Shown: positions 15,483 to 25,217, numbered from the stretch's first letter. The stretch: DNA of 64,000 nt from Fen-671 sp963794745 (GCA_963794745.1 CAWCEZ010000005.1:304119-368118), one strand, 5' to 3'. The notes: generated by a model not told the origin, from the letters alone. A program made the numbers and translations.

Positions 15483-16400
15483 GTGGCCCCACTTCGTTTT
15501 GGTCTGCTCGGCACCGGCTACTGGGCGTTGCACGTCCATGGCACCGCACTTACGTCATCCCCGCAGGCGAGGTTGGAAGGAGTTTGGGGCCGCGACCCGG
15601 CCAAAACCCATGACCTCGCGACCCGTCTGCGGACAAAGGGTTATGAAGACGTCGACGAGCTGCTCGCCTCGGTAGATGCCGTTTCGATCGCCCTCCCGCC
15701 CGATATCCAGGCGGACCTGGCGGTCCGTGCCGCGAGAGCAGGCTGCCACCTCCTATTGGACAAACCCCTGGCCCTTGGCCTCAGCTCCGCCCAAGCCGTG
15801 GTCGGCGCTGTCGACCAATCTGGGGTCGCCGCGATCGTGTTCTTCACCCAACGTTTTCGCCCCGACCTTGAGGAGTGGATGAACTCGGCCGCCGAGGCCG
15901 GCCCCTGGCATAGTGCCCGCTTGGTGCACTACGCGAACATCTTCGGGCCGGGCAGCCCCTACTCGACCTCCGAATGGAGGAAGCGGTACGGAGCATTGTG
16001 GGACATCGGCCCGCACAGCCTGGCCGCCCTACTTCCCCTCATGGGCAAGGTGGCGTCGGTGGCTGCCCGGCGCGGCCCTATTGGCAGCGACACCGTACAA
16101 GTCGTCTTGAGCCACGCGCCACTGTCGGCGACAAGCACCCTGTCGCTCAGCCTGACGATGCCGGCCGCCGCGACCACAAGCCAGCTCGTCCTCTACGGCG
16201 AGCACGGCGCACGCCTCCGGCCGGAAGGAAGTTTCGAGGCGGTCGAGGCTTTCGGCGCTGCCATCAACGAGCTTGCAGCGCTGGTGAGCTCGGGGGTAAG
16301 GGCCCACCGTTGCGATGTTCATTTCGGGCTCGAGGTTGTCGAGGTGCTGGTGGCTGCCGAGCGAGCCCTCGAGCTCCCAGGGGTCGAGCTCGAATATTGA
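15483..16400 (+). CDS. Gfo/Idh/MocA-family oxidoreductase
   Basis: About 305 residues. The N-terminal Rossmann segment LRFGLLGTGYWALHVHGTAL, the LPPDIQADLAVRAARAGCHL helix and the family signature LLDKPLAL (Lys-Pro of the EKP motif) show an NAD(P)-dependent dehydrogenase of the Gfo/Idh/MocA superfamily. YGALWDIGPHSLAALLPLMG matches the GG-x-DxGxH catalytic His segment (D and H present). Substrate is probably a sugar or cyclitol but cannot be assigned. Start chosen at GTG 15483, right before the Rossmann fold; the open frame extends upstream through low-complexity sequence that is probably untranslated. Divergent from the CBS gene. Confidence 0.85.
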   Translation: MAPLRFGLLGTGYWALHVHGTALTSSPQARLEGVWGRDPAKTHDLATRLRTKGYEDVDELLASVDAVSIALPPDIQADLAVRAARAGCHLLLDKPLALGLSSAQAVVGAVDQSGVAAIVFFTQRFRPDLEEWMNSAAEAGPWHSARLVHYANIFGPGSPYSTSEWRKRYGALWDIGPHSLAALLPLMGKVASVAARRGPIGSDTVQVVLSHAPLSATSTLSLSLTMPAAATTSQLVLYGEHGARLRPEGSFEAVEAFGAAINELAALVSSGVRAHRCDVHFGLEVVEVLVAAERALELPGVELEY

Positions 16401-16401
16401 T

Positions 16402-18426
16402 TCAGGGCCCGAAATGTTGGGTGAAGATGGACCTGATGAGGGCCTCTGAGCGCGCCGTGCTGGCCTCCCATCCAACCCCCACGTCGACCTCGAAGCCGTT
16501 TTTGCGAGCCACCACAAGGATCGCTGCCGGGTCGGTCTTCGGGCCCTTCGCTTCGTAGGCGGCTCCCCCGCCGACGGCGCCGGACGGGAAGGGGCCCTGC
16601 GACTTGCACGGGCCGTGAATGGTGCAGAACGTGGCCGTATTGAGCGGGCCCGTCGCGCCGGTGATCTCTGAGACCTCAACGAGTTCGCAGCCGCCACCTG
16701 CACCGTTTATGAAGCTGCCGTCATCCTCCGGGCATTCGACTGTTGGCGTGGTAGGGGTGTAGATGCACGTAACGTAGGTCGGCCCCTTCACTAGGTAGTA
16801 GAACTCGGACAGCGGGTACGAGAGCCCGAGCATGCTCTGAGCGGTGCCGGGCCCGGGGCACGACAACCCTTTGTTTGCCGTTGTCGTCGACGTCGTAGCA
16901 GCCGTCGTGGTGGTGCAGTGCGCGGTGGCCGGGGCCGGGTAAGTGACGATGACGTAAGCCTTCCCGCTCACAGAAACGAGGTTCCCGAGGGCGCTGAGGG
17001 CCTGGGCAAGCAACGGGTCGATGACCGCCTGCAACGCGGGCCCTACGAGGCTCCCCGCCACCCCGAAGCCATTGCTGATCATGTTGTCAACCAAACCCTT
17101 GAGTTGTTGCACGCCAGGACGGGCCACGGTCAGCGCCCCCGAGGCGACGGCCGGTGCCTTGGCGGTCTCACCGGCCGGTGCGCACCCGGTCCCGGTGTGC
17201 TGCGCCGGCGTGGTCCCATAGCCGAGCGTTCCCTGCCCGGCGCTGTCCAGGACGACGGAGGTGGAGCTGCGGGCGAAAAGCGGGGCGGTCACCGACCAAG
17301 TGGCCTTGGCGTTGGCGGCATCGAGGGGCGGCAGTTCGACACCTGCCGGGAGGCAATCGAGCAGCGCAGGTGGCCACGCCGAGATGCCGTTCGAAGTGTC
17401 CACTCTGCCGCGGAACTCACCGATGTCACCAGCCACGACCGAGCTCGGGAGGGCGGTCACTTTCACAGACCAGGGGTTGAGGTAGCTCACGATATTGGCG
17501 ATGACGATGGCAGTCCCGGCGGCCAGGCGGATCTTGGAAACAACGAACTGGGAGACCTTGTTTATGAGGCCCTGGACGACCTGCTGGGCCAAGGCCAGCG
17601 CACCGTTCCACAAGGTCACGAAGAAGTTGGCAATGCCCGCCGCGGCGCCGCCGCCGGTTGCCGGTGTGAGCTGTAAAGCGTTGAACACGCTGACGATCGT
17701 GTTCTGGACAAAATTCGACACGGTGGAGCACGGCGCGTCCAAAAACCCCATCGGCTGCAGGGCGCTTGTCGTCGCGATCGCCGTCGCGATTGCCGAGGAG
17801 CTGTGCACGCCGGCTGCGTGCCGGCCAATCTGCGGTGTGTTGGCAATGACATCGGACACGAACAGCGGCAGGGCGATCATCGGGAACTCGAGTGAAGGCG
17901 CTCGGCGCCAGTCCTGGGTACCCATGAGCCGGCGCACCGCCTCGGACCCCGGCGTGCGGGCATTGAGCACCCACGACGCGAGCAGGTAACTGAACGGGGC
18001 CAACCCCTTTGCCGTGCTCACTGCCGATCCCAAAGATGAGCCGGCTATCCCGCCGCCATCGGCGGCCGACAAAGCCATACTTTCTACCTGGGCCCGAGTG
18101 AAACGTTCCCTAACCGGGCCGACAACGGCCACAAGAGGGACCTTGGAACGCTCGTCGGCCACGGTTGCAACCCCGCTCCTAGCCAGTACTTTTTCCGCCG
18201 AGATAACCGACGCGGCGCTGAACGGGCCGCCCAACTGGCCGGGTGGGATGGACGGCCTGGCGACCGGTACCGCCGGCGAGTGAGGCGCCGCGGCTGCATA
18301 ACCAGCTAGTGAACTGAGCATTGAGGCGGCGACCGCCATGGCGACGCCGACGGAGATGGCGGGCGCCCTGCGTAACGAGCGCCGGCCCCGACTATGGCCG
18401 CTGGGCCCAGTCGGGCTTGCTCCCAT
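16402..18426 (-). CDS. Large secreted hypothetical protein
   Basis: 674 residues; I do not recognise a family. A twin-Arg-free signal peptide is visible (RRAPAISVGVAMAVAASMLS to AAAAPH, cleavage near residue 47). The middle contains amphipathic helices (NTIVSVFNALQLTPATGG, FVTLWNGALALAQQVVQGLI) and a probable beta domain with WSVKVTALPSSVVAGDIGEF. A Thr-rich linker (TTTTAATTSTTT) near residue 510 is followed by a Cys-rich C-terminal region (at least seven Cys) where disulfides are likely. It converges on the Gfo/Idh gene with one base between stops. Cell-surface or extracellular location is inferred from the signal peptide. Confidence 0.7.
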   Translation of the reverse strand: MGASPTGPSGHSRGRRSLRRAPAISVGVAMAVAASMLSSLAGYAAAAPHSPAVPVARPSIPPGQLGGPFSAASVISAEKVLARSGVATVADERSKVPLVAVVGPVRERFTRAQVESMALSAADGGGIAGSSLGSAVSTAKGLAPFSYLLASWVLNARTPGSEAVRRLMGTQDWRRAPSLEFPMIALPLFVSDVIANTPQIGRHAAGVHSSSAIATAIATTSALQPMGFLDAPCSTVSNFVQNTIVSVFNALQLTPATGGGAAAGIANFFVTLWNGALALAQQVVQGLINKVSQFVVSKIRLAAGTAIVIANIVSYLNPWSVKVTALPSSVVAGDIGEFRGRVDTSNGISAWPPALLDCLPAGVELPPLDAANAKATWSVTAPLFARSSTSVVLDSAGQGTLGYGTTPAQHTGTGCAPAGETAKAPAVASGALTVARPGVQQLKGLVDNMISNGFGVAGSLVGPALQAVIDPLLAQALSALGNLVSVSGKAYVIVTYPAPATAHCTTTTAATTSTTTANKGLSCPGPGTAQSMLGLSYPLSEFYYLVKGPTYVTCIYTPTTPTVECPEDDGSFINGAGGGCELVEVSEITGATGPLNTATFCTIHGPCKSQGPFPSGAVGGGAAYEAKGPKTDPAAILVVARKNGFEVDVGVGWEASTARSEALIRSIFTQHFGP

Positions 18427-18520
18427 GGGCCATCATGTCACGCGGCAAGGGCGACGTCGTTCCTAACAGCGCACTTTTCCGCACACGTATAGTCGGCCCA
18501 AGCCGGCGACGATAGGGCGG

Positions 18521-19204
18521 CTACGGCAACACGGAGACGAGAGCGGCCTCGATCGCGCCCGCCCGCTCGGCGCCAGCAGCGAGGACGGCTTGGCCGAGCT
18601 CGGCCAAGCCGGCGGCGCGCTCGTCAGCGTCGAGGGCGAGCAGGCCCAGAAGGCGTTGCGGCTCCCACTCGAGGGCGCAGCCGCACTGGAACAGGGCGCC
18701 TTGGCGCGTCCGGCGCTGAGAAATCCCCACCACCTTTTGCCCAGAGGCGCTCACGACCTCCCCGGCGCCAAGCCCTGCGAAGCACACCAACGATGACCAC
18801 CTGTTGCGGACAAGCGCGCCCTTCCAGACCTCCGTCCCACCGGTCCCGGCCCGAAAGAGGGCTTCGGACCATGCCTCCCCCACCCACCAGGCAGCTTCTC
18901 CGACGTCGGGGCACCACAGTGGGTCACCGGCAGGGACGACGAGGTCGACCCAAAGCAAGGAGGTCGCGCCAACCAGGACCGCACCCCCACCGCTGCGTCG
19001 CCGCACAATGTCGACGCCTGCAGCGGCGCAGGCATCCTCGTCCACCGATGCGCGGCGTTGAGTGCTGCCTAACACGACGGCCTGGTCAACCGGCGCGAGG
19101 ACTCGCGCGACGCGGGACATTTCCCCGGGGCCGGCAAGCATGCCCGCAGAGCGCTCGTGCAGTTCCCGGACGGTCCCGCTTAGGTGTTCGACCGACCAGG
19201 CCAT
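18521..19204 (-). CDS. Lipoate-protein ligase A family protein
   Basis: About 227 residues. RRRSGGGAVLVG is the BPL/LplA nucleotide- and lipoate-binding motif and SASGQKVVGISQRRTRQGAL holds the catalytic Lys plus the following conserved strand. The family attaches lipoate (or octanoate) to carrier proteins; GcvH, encoded in the same window, is an obvious client. It is short compared with full LplA (no C-terminal accessory domain), as in many actinobacterial scavenging or LipM/LipL-type proteins. ATG at 19204 shares one base with the HNH gene stop (TGATG), so the two genes are coupled. Confidence 0.82.
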   Translation of the reverse strand: MAWSVEHLSGTVRELHERSAGMLAGPGEMSRVARVLAPVDQAVVLGSTQRRASVDEDACAAAGVDIVRRRSGGGAVLVGATSLLWVDLVVPAGDPLWCPDVGEAAWWVGEAWSEALFRAGTGGTEVWKGALVRNRWSSLVCFAGLGAGEVVSASGQKVVGISQRRTRQGALFQCGCALEWEPQRLLGLLALDADERAAGLAELGQAVLAAGAERAGAIEAALVSVLP

Positions 19205-19752
19205 CAGGCCGACAACGCTGCGGCGCCCTCCTCGGGAACTGTGAGCGGCACCACCTGGGCCGGCAGACCGAGGTACGGCTCCCAATCGGGCAGTACAGCG
19301 CCGAGCGCGGCGAGCGCCCACACCCTGCCCCGCGGCGCCAACGGTTGATGGCGCAGCTTCATACCCGTCTCTTCGAGAAGGTGGTCACGTTTGCGGGCGT
19401 TGCAGCGTCGGCAAGCCGCCACGACGTTGTCCCACGCGTGCTGGCCGCCCTTCGACCTCGGCACGATGTGGTCGATGTTCTCGGCCTGGGCGCCGCAGTA
19501 TTGGCAGCGATGACCATCACGGGCGAAGATTGCCCGCCGGTTGAGAGCAACGTGCGCCTGGTGCGGGACACGGACGAAGTAGGCGAGGCGCACAACCGAT
19601 GGCTCGTCGACGCTGAAACGTGCGGAGTGGAACACGTGTCCCGTCCCGGCCAGCAGTTCAGCCTTTGCTTGGAGCACGAGCAGCAACGCTCGCCTAGTGG
19701 GCACAACGCAGAGCGGCTCGTACGAAGCGTTCAGGACGAGGGCTCGCGACAT
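19204..19752 (-). CDS. HNH endonuclease domain protein
   Basis: 182 residues. Residues ~1-80 (SRALVLNASYEPLCVVPTRR) are the usual N-terminal part of this actinobacterial/cyanobacterial HNH group. The nuclease core is DGHRCQYCGAQAENIDHIVP, then RSKGGQHAWDNVVAACRRCN, with both CxxC zinc pairs and the HNH His/Asn. The group is a widespread solitary nuclease of unknown cellular role, not linked here to a restriction system. ATG at 19752. Confidence 0.92.
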   Translation of the reverse strand: MSRALVLNASYEPLCVVPTRRALLLVLQAKAELLAGTGHVFHSARFSVDEPSVVRLAYFVRVPHQAHVALNRRAIFARDGHRCQYCGAQAENIDHIVPRSKGGQHAWDNVVAACRRCNARKRDHLLEETGMKLRHQPLAPRGRVWALAALGAVLPDWEPYLGLPAQVVPLTVPEEGAAALSA

Positions 19753-19836
19753 GCTTGCCGCCTACCTCTGTATGAGGGGTATCAGGAAAGGGCTGCCGTA
19801 ACGGGCTGCCGTTGTCTCCGCGGGCACAATACGAAC

Positions 19837-20103
19837 TTAGCGCGCAAGCGCCCTCATCCACCGACACCACTCGAGGTAGCCGACGAGTTCCTCGGCGCTT
19901 AGCTTGCCGCCGGCCGGCCCGTACATGGCTTCCAGGCGGAACTTCAGGTAACCCGCCGACGGCAGGGGCAACGGCGGCCATTTCGTCCACCACCGCGGGA
20001 CGGCGATCGCCCGCAGTTCGGCGAAGGCGGTTGGCCAGAGGTCCGGCCTACGTGCGACCTCTGCAAGAGCTCCCTTGTCGAGAGGCACCATCCGGGCCGC
20101 CAT
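19837..20103 (-). CDS. Small hypothetical protein
   Basis: 88 residues, starting MAARMVPLDKGALAEVARRP and containing WPTAFAELRAIAVPRWWTKW and YLKFRLEAMYGPAGGKLSAE. It begins two bases after the stop of the DUF6941 gene and so belongs to its operon. The content, size and position suggest a conserved actinobacterial protein of unknown function; no motif allows a role to be named. Confidence 0.75.
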   Translation of the reverse strand: MAARMVPLDKGALAEVARRPDLWPTAFAELRAIAVPRWWTKWPPLPLPSAGYLKFRLEAMYGPAGGKLSAEELVGYLEWCRWMRALAR

Positions 20104-20105
20104 TG

Positions 20106-20614
20106 CTACTCCGCGGGCGCAGAGAACCCGAAGGTCGCCTGCTGAGGAGGCGCGGCCACGTAGAAGTGGGCGGACCAGTCGTCGTCCTCCTTGCCGTTTA
20201 CCCTGGCCTGCCAACGGTAAATGCCTGGCGGGAGAGGCAGGCCCGTCGGCAGCTCCATCATCGCGGTGGCGTGGCCGGGAAAGCCGGTCGGCACCCCAGG
20301 CGGGCTCGGCACCATGATCGGCTGCTCGAGGCGGACAGCCTGCGGGCCCGCCGGGCCAGGGATCTCGACGATTTCGCCGTCTTCGGTGAGCAGCTCCATC
20401 TCCAGCGTCAGGGTCTTGTTGCACATGCCGAGCTCGGCTTCCATGAACACGACGACTACATATGGGGCCGTCATGAGCGGTTGCCCGGGGACCGCGGGCC
20501 CTGGTTCATATGCCGCCTGAGCTGCGTGACGGCCCATCCCACGTTGAGAAGGCTCAGCGTGCCGTTCTGGGGGTTGTGGGTACCCCTGTCCGCGAGCAGG
20601 ACATAAAGTTTCAC
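20106..20614 (-). CDS. DUF6941-like hypothetical protein, frame interrupted
   Basis: About 168 residues when two frames are joined. The N-terminus KLYVLLADRGTHNPQNGTLS from GTG 20614 is in one frame; after a short GG at 20516-20517 it continues AAYEPGPAVPGQPLMTAPYV in the next, consistent with one missing G. The rest is a beta-rich domain (VFMEAELGMCNKTLTLEMEL, LPPGIYRWQARVNGKEDDDW) like those in DUF6941, of unknown function. If the break is ignored the gene would be called from 20537 and lose its real N-terminus. Confidence 0.75.
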
Positions 20615-20637
20615 AAGAGCCAAGGTACTGCTCGGCC

Positions 20638-20738
20638 CCAGTTCAGGTCGGCCCCAGCTCAGGTCGGCCCCAGCTCAGGTCGGGCCTAGCCAGGTCGGGC
20701 CGGTTCAGGTCGGCCAGTTCAGGTCGGGCCCAGTTGCG
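20638..20738. repeat. Degenerate 15-16 base repeat between DUF3040 and DUF6941 genes
   Basis: The motif CAGGTCGG(G)CC recurs seven times over 100 bases (for example CCAGCTCAGGTCGGCC twice in tandem), filling nearly all the space between the DUF3040 stop and the next gene. It is non-coding as far as I can judge; copies vary in spacing, unlike a CRISPR. Confidence 0.85.
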
Positions 20739-20739
20739 G

Positions 20740-21168
20740 TCAGGACCGGCCGGGGCCGTCCTCGTCGCCTCCGTGGCCACGGTCGCCCCTGCCGGTCCAC
20801 CATTTGCCACCTTGCGGGTGGCCCGGGCGCGGCCCGCCACCGCTCATAGGCTCCGCCCCGGCCCGAAGGTCGTGCTCGGCAAGGGACTGGCCCCAGCGGT
20901 CCCGGGCAAGCCTTCGTAGGCTCTGCACGAGCGCCACGGCCGCCATGAGCATGATGAAGAAGCCGACCAGGCCGATGAACCAGTACGACGAGAAGACGAT
21001 CGAGAGCAGCAGTAGGCCTACAACGAAGGCGATGGACGCTCGCCGCGCGTTGCGGGCGGCCTCGCGCGAATCTGCCGGCATGCGCAAGATGCGGGCCAGC
21101 CCTCGCTCGTGCTGCAGCTGGCGCTCGATCTGTCGGAGCATGCGCTGCTCGTGGTCCGAAAGTGGCAA
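20740..21168 (-). CDS. DUF3040 membrane protein
   Basis: 142 residues. The start MPLSDHEQRMLRQIERQLQ is the DUF3040 hallmark; two membrane helices follow (SIAFVVGLLLLSIVFSSYWF and IGLVGFFIMLMAAVALV), then a cytoplasmic Gly/Arg/His-rich tail. DUF3040 genes commonly lie near dinB and mraZ in actinobacteria; dinB is 4 kb away here with other genes in between. Function unknown. ATG at 21168; its first bases overlap the open frame of the divergent glycoside hydrolase gene. Confidence 0.9.
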   Translation of the reverse strand: MPLSDHEQRMLRQIERQLQHERGLARILRMPADSREAARNARRASIAFVVGLLLLSIVFSSYWFIGLVGFFIMLMAAVALVQSLRRLARDRWGQSLAEHDLRAGAEPMSGGGPRPGHPQGGKWWTGRGDRGHGGDEDGPGRS

Positions 21169-23321
21169 AGCCCTATACCTCCGTGCCTGCTCTCGGTGCT
21201 AGTTGCTCTTCCATTGCGGCACTCGTTACAGCTCGTTTCGGCAGTCAAGCCTCCTCGCCTAAGGTACACCCACCGGGTCAGTTTTTGCCCTCGCCCTCCT
21301 GCCACGGCGGTCTCGCCGGCAGGTGGCCCGAACAAGGGGACGACAACACGACGAGCGATCAGCGGACGACGGGACAATTTTGGCCGCCAGGCCCAAAGGT
21401 TTGGGTCGGGACCAACTTCTGGTCGCGCGCCGGCGGCCCCCGGATGTGGTCCCGCTACGACGGCGACGTCGTCAAAGAAGAGCTCGAAACCCTGGCCGCA
21501 CTTGGCTGCACCATCACTCGCTCGTTTTGCTACTGGCCTGACTTCATGCCCGAGCCCGACACCTTGGACGACGAGGTCATGGAGCGGTTCGTCGACTTCC
21601 TGGACCTGCACAGCCAGGTAGGTCTCTGGACCATCCCCACGTTCATCGTCGGGCACATGTCCGGTGAGAACTGGGACCCCGCCTGGCGAGGCGGCCGCGA
21701 CCTGTACCGCGACGTTTGGTTCGTCTCCCAGCAAGCGTGGTTCGTGGCCGAGATCGCCCGGCGGACGGCTTCGCACCCAGCGATAGCCGCCTGGTTGTTG
21801 AGCAACGAAATGCCTCTGTACGGCCGCAACGGTGACGAAGCAGCCGTAACTGCGTGGGTGCGCCTGCTCGTCCATGCGCTGCGCGCGGGCGGTGCGAGCC
21901 AGCCGGTCGGGACAGGCGACGGGGCCTGGGGCATCGAGGTGACCGGCAATGACAACGCCTTTTCACTACGCCGGATCGCACCGATGGTCGAGTTCATAGG
22001 GCCGCATGTGTACCCATCGTCGGACGACGCTGTCCGCCAGATGCTGGCGGCTGCGTTCGCTTGCGAACTGTGCGACGCGTTCGGCAAACCGGTGGTCCTC
22101 GAGGAGTTCGGCCTCTCCTCCGACATGGTCTCAGGCGAAAATGCCGCCCACTACTACCGCCAGGTGCTCCATTCGAGCCTGCTCGCCGGCGCTCGTGGGT
22201 GGCTCGCATGGAACAACTGCGACTTCGACAACCTGGCCAGCCAGGACCCGTACCGCCACCACCCCTTCGAGATGCACTTCGGCATCACGGACCACGCTGG
22301 GCAGCCCAAGCCGCAAGCGCGCGAGCTGGCCCGGTTTTCCGGCCTCGTGACCGAGTTGTCGACGACCGGATGGCAACGTCCCGCCGGCGAGGTCGCCCTT
22401 TTGGTGCCTGAGCATTTCGAGCACACGGAGCCTTCGTGGTCGGCGGTCTACCGAGGCGACATGCGCGCCAACCTTTTCCAGTCGTACATCGCCGCCCGGG
22501 AGGCCGACCTCCCCGTCGACCTGGTGCGCGAGCGCGACCTCCTTCAAAGCGGCGGGGACCTCGAAGACGTCGAGGGTGCTGCTCCGGCGCAGCAGGCCAA
22601 GCTCTACCTGATGCCCTGCGCCAAGCTCATCACCGCGCCGGGCCTCCAGCTGATGGTGGCCCGCGCACGCGCGGGAGCCACCGTCTACGCGTCCTACTTC
22701 GCGGGGACGGGCAGGGAGCAGCCCGGTCCCTGGGCCCCCTGGCTCGAGCAGGTCTTCGGTGTGGCCCATCACCTGCGCTACGGCGTCGCCAACATCATCG
22801 AGGGCCGCGAGGTCACGTTGCGGCTCCTCGCCGACGTCGGGGAGCTGGCAACCGGCACCGAGCTCGAGTTCGCGGTCGCCGGCGACGGCCCGGCCCGCTC
22901 GTATATACCGGTGGAGCCCGCCGGCGCCGAGGTCCTCGCCGTCGACGGCGAGGGCCGCCCTGCGCTACTGCGCAACCGGGTGGGAGATGGTTGGATGGTT
23001 TTTTGCACGTACCCGCTCGAGTACATGGCTGCGTCGCGCCCTGCCGCCAACCCCGAGCCGACATGGCGGCTCTACTCCGCTCTCGCCGATCTCGCCGGTG
23101 TGGCACGCCCGGTCAGGGCGGACGACCCGCGGGTAATTGTCGGGGCGCTCAAAGTTGGCGGAAAAGATGCCTACCTCGCGTTGAACGTCTCAGCGGGCAC
23201 CGTCGACGCGAACCTGCTGGCGCCAAACAAGTCCATTTCTCTGGCGTCCTCGCCGAGCGGCGAGCGAGTGAGCACCCTCCACCTGGCGCCTTACGAGGTC
23301 GAGCTGCTTTACGCGCAGTAG
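21162..23321 (+). CDS. Glycoside hydrolase, GH5/mannanase-like clan A enzyme
   Basis: Up to 719 residues, with the conserved part from about residue 75 (KVWVGTNFWSRAGGPRMWSR). A TIM barrel of clan GH-A is shown by the acid/base Glu in WLLSNEMPLYG (residue ~216 of this frame) and the nucleophile in PVVLEEFGLSS (~315); HYYRQVLHSSLLAGARGWLA and WNNCDF are further barrel strands. A beta-galactosidase-type second domain (LLVPEHFEHTEPSWSAVYRG, MVARARAGATVYASYFAG) follows. The residues before ~70 look non-coding, so the real start is uncertain and may lie near 21330-21380; no signal peptide is seen, suggesting an intracellular enzyme acting on imported oligosaccharides. Confidence 0.82.
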   Translation: MAKPYTSVPALGASCSSIAALVTARFGSQASSPKVHPPGQFLPSPSCHGGLAGRWPEQGDDNTTSDQRTTGQFWPPGPKVWVGTNFWSRAGGPRMWSRYDGDVVKEELETLAALGCTITRSFCYWPDFMPEPDTLDDEVMERFVDFLDLHSQVGLWTIPTFIVGHMSGENWDPAWRGGRDLYRDVWFVSQQAWFVAEIARRTASHPAIAAWLLSNEMPLYGRNGDEAAVTAWVRLLVHALRAGGASQPVGTGDGAWGIEVTGNDNAFSLRRIAPMVEFIGPHVYPSSDDAVRQMLAAAFACELCDAFGKPVVLEEFGLSSDMVSGENAAHYYRQVLHSSLLAGARGWLAWNNCDFDNLASQDPYRHHPFEMHFGITDHAGQPKPQARELARFSGLVTELSTTGWQRPAGEVALLVPEHFEHTEPSWSAVYRGDMRANLFQSYIAAREADLPVDLVRERDLLQSGGDLEDVEGAAPAQQAKLYLMPCAKLITAPGLQLMVARARAGATVYASYFAGTGREQPGPWAPWLEQVFGVAHHLRYGVANIIEGREVTLRLLADVGELATGTELEFAVAGDGPARSYIPVEPAGAEVLAVDGEGRPALLRNRVGDGWMVFCTYPLEYMAASRPAANPEPTWRLYSALADLAGVARPVRADDPRVIVGALKVGGKDAYLALNVSAGTVDANLLAPNKSISLASSPSGERVSTLHLAPYEVELLYAQ

Positions 23322-23359
23322 TACTGCCTCCAACGACCGTGCCGCGACGGGGCTGCTAT

Positions 23360-25136
23360 TTATGGTGCGGCCGGAGCTGCGCCAGGGCGTAAACGGTAGT
23401 CGTCGAGCCCAACCAGCCTGGCCCCCATCATTGGGGTGAACTCGTCGCGCGGGAGCGTGCTCGAGGGATAACCCTCCCAATAGGTGGTGCTCGCCTGGAA
23501 CCAGGCCCCGCTGTACCACAGCGGCACTTCGGGCAGGTCCTTTAGGAAATCCGCTTCGAGCTGTGCGTAGATGGGGCGCAGCGCGGCAGTGTCGGTGACG
23601 GGCGTCGCCGCCGCTCGCTGAACGAGCGCCCAAGCGGCACGGTCGACAAACCGCTCGGCATCAGTATGCAAGGGTTGCTTGGTATTTACCGGCAAGTGGT
23701 AGACGTTGTCGAAATAGCTCCACGGGGTTGGCCCAATGTCGCCGGCGTTGTAGATCACCATGTCGTAAGTGCCATCGGCTATGTCGCCGTCGCGCGTCAG
23801 AGGGGGGACCACCTTCTCGGAGACATGGATGCCCACTTCGGCCAATTGCTGGCAGATCGTGGCCGCCGCGCTTATCCAGTCCGTACCACCTTTGGGCACT
23901 TCCAGCGTGAGCCGTTGGCCGCGGTACCCCGATGCCGCGAGGGCCTTTTTGGCCAGGGACTGCGAATACGAAAAGCCGTACTTGTCGACCGTGTTATCGC
24001 TTATGTAGCTGTTCAGGTAAGGGAGCAAGCCGGTCGGGCCGGCTGCCTGCACGGTGCCCGCGTAGACGCTCGATATGACCTTTGAAGTGTCGATCGCCTC
24101 GGCAACGGCCTTGCGAAAATCGGTATTGCCCATGGGGGCCTTGGCCGTGTTCATCTCCAGCCAAGCTGTTGCCGCCGGGAGCATGTACGGGGCCCCGGGG
24201 TAGTAGGTCTTGATGTCATAGCTCGGCGTCTTGCCACCGGCTAGGTTCGTGACACCCTCGAGAAGCGCGTTGCTCCAGTCGGTGCGGCTCTCGAGCAGAG
24301 CCGACAAGCCCGCCCCGCTCGACCCGCTTACCGTGTCGCATAGGTACTCGAACCTGAACGACAACCCGAGCTGGCTCTTGGCCCACCAGTGCGGGTTGTC
24401 CTCGTAGCAGGCCTCGCTTGGGCTGGTAGAACGCAGCAACATCGGCCCGGTCGACACCGGTGCCATGTTGGCCCCAGTGAACTTGTCCGCGGGCGAAAGG
24501 CCCGACCATGTTGCCCGTGGCAACACCGCTGCGTGCCAAAGGAAATCTTGCCACTGCGCGTAGCCGACAGGCTGGCGGAAGCGGACCGTGACCGTATTGC
24601 CTACAGCGGTCGCGCCGGTCACGCTCGCCACGTCGGCGTTATAGGGGTCGTCCTTGTCAGCCAAGGCAAGCTTGACGGTGTAGGCGACATCGGCACCGGT
24701 CAAAGGGCCCGTTACTGCGCCGCCGTGGCTGGCCGTCCAGTCCACATTGCCCCGGACCTGGATCTTGTAGGTCGTCGGGGCCTTCCCAGGCCCCGCTCGT
24801 CGCCAACCACGGGATGAACCGGCCGTGCACCGGGTCGTAAAGGAACAGCGGCTCGTAGAGCAAGCCCTGCGTGCCGGTGTAATCGCTGCTCGGGTCGAGC
24901 GGGTTGAAATTGCTGGGCGACGACGTTGCCGTGCCGGTGGTGTAGAGCGTTTCGGCCCTTGGCGGCCCGGCGGCGGTGGAGCCATGCGCCCGAACGGCCT
25001 GGTAGCGCGCCAGCTGAGGAGCCTGCACGGACGTGAGGGCCACGACTAGGGCCGCGGCACTGAAGGCGGCGGCGCAACGGGTTAGTACTCCCCTGCTCGA
25101 GCTCCCTGGAAAGGATCTCGGTCGCCCAGATCTCAC
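23360..25136 (-). CDS. Family 5 extracellular solute-binding protein, frame interrupted
   Basis: About 590 residues over two frames. The N-terminus from GTG 25136 has a signal sequence (CAAAFSAAALVVALTSV) and then YTTGTATSSPSNFNPLDPSS and QGLLYEPLFLYDPVHGRFIP, typical of peptide/nickel-type binding proteins. At the CCCC of the minus strand (24777-24780) the frame changes, restored by removing one C, and continues PTTYKIQVRGNVDWT to the end. The C-terminal lobe (DIGPTPWSYFDNVYHLPVNT, LPEVPLWYSGAWFQAST) is intact. No permease or ATPase genes are nearby, so it is an orphan; the adjacent glycoside hydrolase hints at an oligosaccharide ligand. Confidence 0.85.
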
Positions 25137-25217
25137 AGGTGGAACCTATAACCAAGCGCCGGTCCCGCACATCGCTTTGTTGCCAGAAGTTGCGAAAGCA
25201 GCACCGGAGAGCCGCGC

